Below, one piece after another: positions 11,401 to 23,400 of a stretch of 37,578 nucleotides of DNA. This stretch comes from Amphimedon queenslandica (lineage: Eukaryota > Porifera > Demospongiae > Haplosclerida > Niphatidae): contig NW_003546252.1 in assembly GCF_000090795.2 (NCBI RefSeq), forward strand, positions 191,904 to 229,481. Reading direction: 5' to 3'. Each line of letters opens with the position of its first letter. Position 1 is the stretch's first letter. The notes beneath the pieces were generated by a model, which saw nothing but the letters and a program-made list of their open reading frames with translations, was not told the origin of the DNA and did no database searches. Position numbers and translations under genes: made by a program.

Positions 11401-14400
11401 CTTCTTGTTTAAGGGCAATGCACATGGGCAAATTAACATATAGGTTACAACAGGAAGTGCTCTATAAACCATGCAATGACCACCGTTTACGTAAGGTAAG
11501 GATAGATTAATTTCTATCCAGAGGAGGTTGGTCATGCGTCATGGATGATGTCACTTTCTCTACCTACTGTCCCTTCATAAAAAAGGAGTATTCTCCCTCT
11601 TTTTACTTAAGCAGCTGTTATCTCACTAAAATTACCTGCAATTGACTCAAAAACCTCAGTGCATCCAGATAAAAGACTAATAAACATGATAACTTCTGTT
11701 CAGTCAACTGCAGGTATAGTCGGCTTCAGTTGAGAAGAAACAGAAGTAAATCAATATTTTCGTCATTAAAACGTCACGTGTAGCTCCGCCCAAACATGGC
11801 TGCAATCTGCAAGCTCTGTCATTCTTCGAGCATTTCTTCTCCTTTAACTTACTTTACTATCTATTGTACCTCTACAGTGGTTGCTGCAACCTCCATCTAT
11901 CTTTTTCTTGTTTTTGGTGCCTGTTTTTAGCTGGTATAAAGCTCAAAATACAGCTGAATCAACGAGTGTACTGGCAATGACGAACAACTAAGATTAAGGA
12001 GGCTGTGGAGTGATATAGCAAGAATTATTCTCAAGAGAAAGCTCCTAGTTACATATTAGTAGGTCTAGAGAGCTTGATATGTTTTGTTTCATTTTAAAAA
12101 TGAAAAACATTATTTTTGACTAAATGCAATGAGATGCAAATGATATTCATCGGAGTGACGTACACAATTCGTCATGGCGGCTCCTTTCATCTCAAGTGGA
12201 AGAACCCGTTTAGAACCTTCCAGAGTACCTAGAAACTCAAAAATTGGTAAGGATTTTCGGAAGAACCCATTATGCAGCTATGCCAAATTTCAACTTGCTA
12301 GCATTAGTGACAAAAAAGTTATAAGGGGTGGTGGTCGTTTCTTCTCAACTGAAACCGACTATAGCAAAAGCTTGTCCTCTGTCTCAAATAACTAAACCAC
12401 ACTTTTCTGGAAAAGGCAAAGATATTGCATTTTTAAATAAAGGGCAGATCTTATTCTTATCCTTACTCTTTGTTTGTAAAGTGTATGCAGACTTGTAGTT
12501 GTCCATAAAATGTGATAGGTGAAGAAGTCTGAAACCAGTTACAACTTAAGAATATTGTACTGCATTACAATCAGAAAATTATATCATGTTTATTAGTCTT
12601 TTATCTGGATACTCTGACGTTTTTGAGTCAATTGCAGGTATTATTAGTGAGATAACTGCTGCTTAAGTAAAAAGAGGAAGAATACTCCATTTTTATGAAG
12701 AGAGAGTAGGTAGAGGAAGTGACATTATCACATGACGCATGATCAACCTCCTCTGATTTCTATCCTTACCTCACTTAAACGGTGGTCATTGGTTTATAGA
12801 GCACTTCCTGTTGTAACGTATATACGTTAATTTGCCCCTTGTACATTGCCCTTTACCTTATTTCATTTTGCCGTGTAAATTGGCCTTTACAGTCCACTAA
12901 CCAAAAATTCCTTAGCAGCTTCAGTAGAGCCAAGCTCAGTAGCAAACCCACCAATAGCAACTTGTTTTCCATCAGTTATGACAATTTCAAGGATACGTAT
13001 TACCAAGTACAACAACTCAAGAGCACAGCAACTGGGTGCCTTGCTTCAATACGGCACCTTTTTTATTCAAATCACCTCAGAGTATAATATGGTATTTGCT
13101 GGGCTCAGCATAAAATTGCAAATAAAAGCAGTCACAAAAAAAACATGTAACTTGACCTATGGTACTAGACATATACATGTACAAAAGAATAAATGTACAC
13201 ATACATGTACCTTTGGAGTTTTTGATTTCACAAGGTTCACAAACTGTGCAGCAAACTTATATTTCTTCCAATACTTTTTAGGTAGTTCTTCATAACAGTA
13301 GGAAACAGAATTTGAACTTTCATCCACTGTGCTTATATCAATCTATGAATTCAATCAAAGAGCTGTATACATGCATGTATATTTAATTCAAATACTAAAA
13401 CATAAGCAACTACTACAGCTGTACTATACAGATAAACTTGGTTCTTCAGAAAAAGAAATACCCCATATGTGGAAATTTTCAAGGGGATAAATTTTCACAA
13501 ATTTCACGAAACAAGAGGTCACTCACAAATTAAAACAAGCATAAATTCATCTTAGCAAATGGGTGTGTGTATAATTAAAATTTATTACATTATTCCTGCA
13601 ATTGTGAATGGTAATTAATTAATTTTAACACTCCAAATTATAATAATTAATTTTCATTCTCCAAATTATTACAAAATGGTAAACAAATTGCGGCCTTGCA
13701 AAACCTGCAAATTCATCATTTGCAAAAATTTATTCCCTTGGAAATTTCCACGTATAGGTTATATAGACTTAGAAACACCAAAGTACTACTGCACATGCCT
13801 TAAGTCAAACAAAAAATTAAAATGAGATGTTCATGCAGCAATGATAGCTCCAGCATACAATAAATTAACAATCAAATAAAGTCCATCATGATTATATGTA
13901 CATACATCTATTCACTTTAACATGTAGTGTACACATAAACTGTATACTCACTGTCTGTCCATCTGATGAAACTTTAAATATTTCTTTACTTTTGATTTGT
14001 TGAATAGTAACAGCACCATCATCAGTAATGTTAACTGAAGCAGATCGTGTCTGTTGGCTAATAGGATGAAGACGACTAGTTGTAAAAGCAGGCACTCTGG
14101 TACAAGTCTACACAAAAAAATTTTCCATGTAACTTCAGCATCAAGTATACAGATATAGCAGTAGAACAATACTTAAAAACTTAAAACAGCACACAGTAGG
14201 AACACTTAGTTGTAGGTACACATATAGGTATTTTTGGTCACTGCATTACATGTACATGCACCTACAAGTATACAGTTCAATGGTCTCGCCTAGTCACATG
14301 GCTGCCACAGTGAGTGCTCACATGCTCAGGAAGCTATACTATGTCCCAACTGAGAATGGACCGGAAGTGGAAGCAGCTGCATTGGAATTTGAAAAATGTA

Positions 14401-17400
14401 GTTACGTCACTAATGACGTTTCATAATGATATTCATAGAGATATGGCCACTATTTTGGCTGTGTTGTTTAACTCTTGAAACAGTCCTGTTCTTCCTGATA
14501 AGCAGTACAATAGCTCCTGGAGTCAACTAGTCTTGATAAAGGCCATCATTATCAGAAGATCTCACTCTATTAGCATTTTCAAAGAAGAATTATTAGTTTG
14601 GGCACTCGACCACATGTGCTTATCTAAACTATGACATCATAAAACGTCGTAAATATTTTGATTGATGTGGATGTGGTACTGCCATTGCGAAAAAATGGCT
14701 ACACACATGTACATGAACTACTTGCCTACTTATAGCAAAATAATACTGATTTATTGTCCAGAAACCTCTCCAGCTCATTAAAGAATGTGCTGTACATGCA
14801 TAAAATGTTCTTTATAGAGTATTGAATCATAGTGGAATGACAGAACTAGCAAAGGTGGTAACTTCTAATTAAGTTACTAGCTAGGCTTTTCACCTCAATC
14901 ATCGAAGAGAAATAAATTTCCTTTCAACTTCTCACTGAGGATGAGTGATATGCTCTGCACAATCATGCATGAGTACATATTGCCTGGTTAGGCATGCCGA
15001 TTACAATTGTCTCATAAATAATACAAAAACCACAAAAATTTTAAATAAAATTTTATAATCTACATGTACAAGTACATGTACATGTACATGCATGTAAATA
15101 TGCATACATGTATATAGACATACATGTACATGAACACGTATAAGTTACATATGTGAAATGTACAATGTATGTCATAAGACACTTTTTTGGAACATAATTA
15201 ATTTTACAACACAAAATACACTTACATGTACATGTACATTGTATATGTACATGTGAATGTTGAATTAAACATTTGTAATTTTACACTAACATACACAACA
15301 AGAGCATAAATGGTAGCACTGGCTATGCAAATTATCTGATATACACATACGTTCATGTAGAAATGGCAGAAAACAGGCAAAAACAAGGCAGAAAGAAATC
15401 TAATTTTACTTACATGTACATGTATATGTACAACAAAACCCACATGTACATACATGTGTGTTAAATTACAATTCACATTGTCACTAACTCTAGATACATT
15501 TACTAACCATGGTTGAGTTAGCAGTAGTTCTCCTTTCACTAACTGAGCTGTCTAAAGAGCTATTTCTAGATATACATGTAACAGGATCTCTTTGAGAATA
15601 AACAGAAGACGAAGGAACATCATTGTCCTTTAATGAAAATGAAACACTCTGTTCTCCAGAAAAACAGTTACTAAGCTTCATAATCTCATCATTGCCTCTA
15701 CACACATCCTCCAGACTATGAGCTCTCCTATGATGTAATCCACTAGTTGCTTTACGAGACTGGTCTTCCTGCAAATGAGAGCCAGATGAAGGAAAAAATG
15801 TTGCTTTTACAGGACCACGTCTTGTGCTATAGCGACTAGTGGGACCAGAGTAATTAGTTGCTAAAGTAACATTTCCACTATCAACTGAAGCAGGTGCTTC
15901 AAGTTGAATATTCTTTAATACACGACTACCATGAAACTGGCAGTCACCCCGATAGGTTGCAATCACAGGTGTAGTAAGAGATAAGGTTCTTTTCTGTAAC
16001 ACGTTTTCTTGTTGTACCCCTTTAGTAAAGGAATGATATAGAACTTGCTGCAAAGTCAGTCGCTTTGAAGGATGCTAGAAAGTTAAAAGTAAAAAGAAAG
16101 TGATTAAACAAGAAAATGGAACATTCATCATTTGCAGCACGAAAAAGTTTTAGGTCACCAGCAAATGCAAAGTACTGTACATGCATGTCGAAATACTATG
16201 GAGTTGCTTTGAGAAGTGAATCATAATTTCTTTCTTCAATGAAAACATGCTACGTTGTATATGCGGCAACGCTAATGCACATGAACATGTACAAGGTCTA
16301 TCACATATAACCCTTTTGCATTACATGCATGTCAAATGTACATGCATCACAACACGTTGCTGGAACGTGCACTGCATAGTTAGCCATGTATTTAATTACA
16401 CTATCAAAGAGCTTAAGCACAAGCCCAAGCCATCCATTAAACAGGCAATTACATATACAAGCTTAAGCCTAATTATAACAATTTCTCTTGGGCTTAATAA
16501 CAAGCTCAAGCTTTTTATCAAATGTACATGTATTTAGTTCCTTTACAAGCCTTTCACTTAAATCATTAACAAACGTAAATTGCAGGTAGCTTTGCTTCCA
16601 TGCTTGCTTCCATTCTCAATTTTAGTAATGTGCTCACTAAATGGGGCATGAACTATTTTAATTGTCCATCTATTGTTGTGTAATAACTACTGATAACAAG
16701 GACATCACTACAGATGAGAAAAATACATGTACCTGCGTTTTAAGGCTTCAAGCCTAAGCTCAGGAATATACAACTTGTCAATAAATACAAGCCCAAGCTC
16801 TTTCTTATCTAAAAGGTTTTAAACCACTTTTAAGTACTTCACAATCTGGGTTTAAGCCCAAAAGGGCTTGATACATCTCTAGTATTTATCACCTCACTTG
16901 TTTACTAAATTCAAAAGCTCAATATACAAGTACTAGTTCTCTAAAGGAACTACAATCAACAACTAAAACAAGAAGTACATGTAAATTCTTTTTGCTATCG
17001 AGGTTACAACTGATTGTAAGAGTTTAATTTTCGTTTGTCTCTCATCTAAATGCTGTCGAAAAAATCATAAATGCCACAATAGAACTTTAAAATGAGACTA
17101 CATGAGCAAATTAAAGTTAAACAGTGACCTAAATGTTCCATCTGACATTGTACATGCATGAATGCACATGTACATGTACATTTCACAACACAAAATAGCA
17201 TAAATATATAGGTAGTGCACAATAAATAAAATGTACATGTAGATGTACATGTATTTGTATGATCAACTTTAGTGTATAGAATCATAGCATAAACTTTTAC
17301 TTTTTTCAAAAGTGATATTATTAAATCTTGAGCCTCAGCAGAGAGATACCTACAATAATCAATATGACATGTACATGCATGTATAAGATAGATAGAAATT

Positions 17401-20400
17401 AAAGTATTTTAATATAACTGGGACAGCATTATACTTGTACTATAGTGTGTGGGTGTATTAAAGACATCGCCACAAGTTATATAGTGGAGTGTGAGGTTGT
17501 AAATCACCATATAGCTTGAAATTTTCGTGGAATGTAAATTTCATGGTTTTCACCCACGAAATTTAAACCCAAGAAATCATTGAAGTGCCATTACCTTACA
17601 GGCTATGTAAACTGTCAACCTTGAAAATTAAACCACGAATTGCCCCACTAGGAGCAAACCACGAAAATATTGACACATGAAAATTTCAAGGTATACCGCA
17701 TCTTATTCAACCCTCATCCACTTCTTGACCTCACTCTTTCAAAAAAGTGGGCATCATTCCATGCACACTATTGACTACATTACTCATACAGTACTTGAAT
17801 CCCATCTCACAATGTTTACATGTACTTACATATACGTGTAAATTTAATGAAGTGCAATTTGTAGTAATGTACCTAATTGGGATGAGAAAATTATATCCTA
17901 CCCACACAATAAATATGCAACTAAGTTGGACATGAAGTTGTACTACTAGGGAATACAACTTTTTCCTCTTGCTACCTTCTTGATAACTAGTTGTACTACT
18001 AGGGAATACAACTTTTTCCTCTTGCTACCTTCTTGATAACATTTATCAAAGCCTAAAAACATTAAATGGAGGCTAGTAGTTAAAAGATTGCTGTCAAGAA
18101 TGCCCAGCAGTTTTCTGGAACCAGGAACCATACAAGGGCAAAAAAGATTGCTGTCAAGAATGCTCAGCAGTTTTCTGGAACCAGGAACCATACAAAGGCA
18201 AAAAAGATTGCTGTCAAGAATGCCCAGCAGTTTTCTGGAACCAGGAACCATACAAGGGCAAAGGGTAATTTTCAAGTTCCCCACCCAATAAAATAGTCTG
18301 GGTACAGCCCATTTTACACTAATTCACTTCAATTGTATTAGTATAAACAAAAACTGTATTAGAATCAAACGTCCCTTTTACATGTATACATGTAAAACAA
18401 ATTGACATAGAGCGCCTTAAATTGACTTTCAAAACTCAAAAAAATGAAATAAAATTTATGTGGACTATAAGGATTGGACCCGTGACCTACATGTACTTGT
18501 AACACAGAAAAACATTTTTAACACAATGCAGCCAGGTAAATTAATGTATACATGTAGCCTAGATCTGAACTGTTATACATGTAGTTCAATTTTATAGTGA
18601 CCCCAGCATTTATTTGTACCCAGTTTTTAGGACAAACAGGAAATTAAATAAAAGCATTCATACTTGCTATAATGCTGTTGTTCAATACAAAAATTAAATT
18701 TATATGTAAGTAGCAATGAGGTGTATAATACACTGTAGCAGTACTAAGCTTTTGGTTGATTAGTGCAATTAGGCAAAAAACCAAGAAAAAATGTGTAATG
18801 TACATGTATGTGTAACTATCAATTTTCATCAAGTCTCCCTATTAAAATCCCTGAAAAAAATCCTATAGAAAAAAAGACTTTTTCTGGCATTTCTTAATTG
18901 CCACCATTGACAACTGACATCCAATAATTTATTCTTAAAATTTATTCCAGAATGCAATATTTTGCAATGAATATGCACATTGTACCTGTCTGTAGTATGC
19001 ATATTCTACATCTTGTTGTAAGATTCAATGCAAAAATTAAAATTTAATACCATAACTTACTGTGGAATGTCAAAATCTCCATTCACAACATTATCCAAGG
19101 TAGACTGCACATCATCTGTCTAAAAAAAATCAAAATATACAAGTAATACAATAGCTTCATAGAACAAAGGCCTCACAAAAGACACATACATGTACTTGTG
19201 CATGTTCAGCACATGCAAAAGTACATGGACATTAAACACCGTATAGCACGTTAATTTGGTGGAGTTTTATTTTGGCGATTGGTGGTTTGCAGGCAGAATT
19301 GCCAATATTAAAATCGCCAATCATTAATGCGCATGCTTAGTAATGCACGTGTACACAAAAAATCACCAAACTAAAAACTGCCAATTACAATTTTACAACA
19401 AAATAGTCAAAATAAAGCACTATAGGTATCTATAAGGACCACAACCATAATTATCACATCACACATAAAAATCTTACATCAAAAGGGGGAGTTCCCACTA
19501 ACATTGTATACACCATACAGCCCAATGACCAAATATCTGACTCAAGCCCATGAGCTTCTCTCTTTGCTACCTCTCTACAAAATATAAAAATTAAGAAGCA
19601 TCCTTCATAGCAGCATATCACATACGGTGCTATGTAGTTAGGAGTACCACAGAGTGTATGATGCTTATCACCTGGCAAGTCAAGTGTCACTGACAGTCCA
19701 AAATCAGCAATTTTCTACAAATAAGGTTTTGTTTTTACACAGTCACAGAAACACATACATGTACATATACATGTACATGTACTATTACATGCACCTGCAT
19801 GAAATGCACCTATCAGTGAATTTACAAAATGTGCATATCAGACAAAACATAAATGTACATATACATGTACATGTAGTCTGTAGTCATTCAGAAAAGAAAT
19901 CATATTACATTTTACATGTACATGTAGACGTATGGCCATGGTCAAGCAATGACGTACATATCATGTAGATGGGGGAACAAAACAAGAGTTAGTGTTGAAA
20001 TATTAGCAAATTTAAGGCTATGTTGCTAAAATATGGGTGCAAGAAAACAATTTTAATGAATTGGACCGTATACACCTCATAAATAGCTTTCTAACTACAG
20101 TACACGTAAATTACAGTAAACAAAGTATTAGTTTGCAAAAAAGGTAATATGGCTAATGTAAGCATACATTGTATGCTTTACTCTGTACACATGTACCAAT
20201 AAAATAATACTTAAAAATATTTTCTCAGCTGTATTTAACTGTTCTCAACTTTACATGCAAGGTGGTGAAAACAATTACAGGAATATTTTTACATTGTTAC
20301 ACTTGTTCCAATGATTCTTTCTTCATCATCAAATGATTTCAGCCAAAAAAATTTTGAGGTGTATCCCCCTTATAAAATTTTTATTACTAATCCTAGCAAC

Positions 20401-23400
20401 TTGAAACTTGGTATAGATACAAAACTAGTTCTTCCAAAAACCTGTAAAAATTTTGAGTCTCTAGGTACTCTGGAAGGTTGCGATTGAATTTTTCCACATA
20501 AGTTCAAAGGGAGCCACCAGATGAACCATTACATAAACGCTACATCACACTCGTGAATATCAATTGCATCAATACCAGGCCTGGGGTCAATTACAATTAA
20601 ATGTAATCTATTACTATTACTATTACTTGAAAATTTTAACTATTATATTACTATTACTATTACAGCCTTTTTTCAAAGTAATCTATTACTATTACTATTA
20701 CAACAAAGTATATTACTATTACAATTACTATTACAATACGCCATAGATTTTTATAGGTTACTGATAAAAATAATCTAATTTTGAAGTTAATATAAGCCAT
20801 TTTATAGTTTCGAATTAAGAATGCTTTGTTATATTTATGATAAAAAGTCTCAGTACTGAGCAATAGTTCCTGGCTAACATGCTATTTTCCTATTGTTACT
20901 TATTAGTGTAACACTGCAAGTAATAGCTATGTAATATTGAGATTACATATTACTTTGACCATTATTACTATTACTATTACTATTACTTCCTGTTGCCAAA
21001 GATTCTATTACTATTACTATTACTATTACTTGGTGCCCTGTAATCGTTACTATTACAATTACTATTACATATTACTATTACCCCAGGCCTGATCAATACA
21101 TGTATAAAGAAACACATGCACTTCAAGGAACAAAAAACAACATTGTTTTACTCAGCATGAAAAATATGTAGTGCATTCAAACATGAATACCGTATAGCGT
21201 CAAATTTTCGTGGGTGAAAATTTTCGTGATTCCATACATTTTTGCTTTCAAGTAAATTTTCGTTAAAAAATTTTCGTGATTTAAATAAAATTTCGTAATG
21301 ATTAAAACCACTCCTATCCATGTGGCCGCTAGTAGCTAGCCTTGCAGCTGGACTTGGAGAAGAAGCAACATGAGTGGTAGCATTATTCGATATTAAATCC
21401 CTTCGTGTATCCGTGGCTATCACATATTTATAGGAGAGACTCTTAGCTGTGCCCGAGAAACAAATAAAAGGCGTGATGGGACACGCCCACATTTATATCA
21501 AAATTAAATTTCGTGAAAAATATTTTCGTGATTGTCCATTCAATCACGAAAATCACGAAAATTTTCAACCACGAAAATTTGACGCTATACGGTATTTAAT
21601 TGGTGTATCCTCGAAGTCTTTTCAATCATTTATTGCAAAATGAAAACATCCACAAGGAAATGTTTCTCAAATGCAAAAACTGTTTCAAACATTTGAGATA
21701 TAATGTAAACATCTTTTTCATGAATTTGCACTGTTTTTAATGCACTAGTAATATACATATGTGTTCACATTGACAAACACTCATCAACGCACATGTAAAA
21801 TGAAGATGTACACGTACATGTGCACGTCACACCTATTATGATGCTATAGATACTGTTGTCTTCATACATTTTATTTGCCTAAGATATCATGCAAAAAATA
21901 GCAAACAAAAAATTATGCATTAAGAAATGCAAGCAGCAATGCAAGCATATAAAATTGCCAATTATTAATAGAGGTATGGTTTTTGCCAACAAAATGGCCT
22001 TACTATAACACGTGAGTGAAGAAGCTCAAGTTTTTTCTTCTTACGAGTAGTTTATGACAAGTAATATGGCACAATACTGCTGCCTAGATATATTTAAAAG
22101 AGTTGAGAGACTCTAGTATTGCTAGCCTGCCACATTTCCACCTCAACCCTTCACAAAGTCGGACGGCCAGAATGGAGTTTGGAGCATAAGTCACTACCAA
22201 GTAAGACTTTGAAATTCTACATATGTTAATAAAACAGGAAGTAGTTTTTAGTGGAAAATGGTTTTGTCTCTCTCAAGAGTGTCAGCATAATTGCTTTATT
22301 TTTCACATTTTTCTCCCTTACTTTGCAAGCTTCTCCCTAACCCTGCTCTTTAAACATTTTTAGCTCATAAATGAAGGCTTGGACCTTACCCATGAAGAAA
22401 GATCTATGAGCCTAGAGCACTTATACAATGTAGCTTTTCAATTAAAAATTTTTTTCAAAAATCTAATTAAAATTCATGATCACAGACAGACAACCAAAGT
22501 ACTTAATACTCGGCTACACAGCAAGTCCAAAAATGAAAGTGAGCAAAACATGTACAGTAATGTATTACATGTACATGTACATATAACTACAAATGTACAT
22601 AAACAGTAAACACATGTAAGTCAAAATGACTGCAGTACTACAGCTTACAGCATCCATTGATGATGTTAATAAAATATTAGAGAGTGAGAGGTCCCTGTGA
22701 ACAATGTTAAATGAGTGCAAATATATTAATCCTTTCACTACTTGATTTAATATGATCCTCACTAAAATAAAAAGAACAGCAGACACATGAAGTGAATGTG
22801 CAACATATAGTATTTTAGATTCATGTAGATGCACATTACATGTAATTGACATGTGCATGTGTGTAACTGTATATGTACATGTATGTATAGTCAGTTTCAT
22901 TTGAGTTGCCACAGGAAGTAAATCAATGTTTGCATCACAAAACGTCACTCCTAGCCACACACAAACATGGTGGCAGAGTGCAAGCAACTCTTTCATTGAG
23001 CGTTTCTTCACCTCTAAGACCTTTTATTGTCTGTTTTATCCTTGCTTTGGATACTACTACCTTTCATTACCACTGGTTAAACCAGTTTTCTGTTATAAAG
23101 CTGAAAAAGACCTCCAATACGGAAGATAACAATGTACATGTAGGTTGAGGGTGATGAAGAATAACGGCGATCAAGAAGGCTATGGACAGGTATAGCAGAT
23201 GTTTCCCAGTAGTATAGACAGCTAGTTGAATACCTCCTTCTTCAGTGGACCTTATACAACAATGTATGTCTGCTTTTATTTTATAAAAGAAAAAACATTA
23301 ATTTTCTTAAAATTATGAGATGCAAATTATATTCACGAGTGTGATGTAGCATGTGAATGTAATGATTCATCATGGCAGCTCTCTTTGAGCTAGAGTGGAA

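Larger units (their letters stand above)
9934..11408. mobile_element. piggyBac-like TTAA-flanked non-autonomous element
   Basis: 1475 bp between TTAA at 9930-9933 and TTAA at 11409-11412. The ends ACGAGAAGGTGC and the inverted ACAAGAAGGTGC match in 11 of 12, with further inverted similarity (ATAAAAGGTGGGGCCCTGG against CCAGGGCACCTCCTTTTAT). TTAA duplication is the hallmark of piggyBac. No transposase; two coding-like segments lie inside. Confidence 0.75.

Noticed and set aside
18081..18260. CRISPR-like array
   Set aside because: The whole 60-bp unit repeats without unique spacers, in an intron of a eukaryotic gene; it is a plain tandem repeat.
18088..18291. ORF through the triplicate repeat
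   Set aside because: It is open only because the repeat period is a multiple of three; no coding signal outside the repeat.
22565..23011. 148-codon minus-strand ORF taken as one protein
   Set aside because: Only 22649-22761 is real (PLK4 exon). The rest is intron and MITE read through an absent splice.
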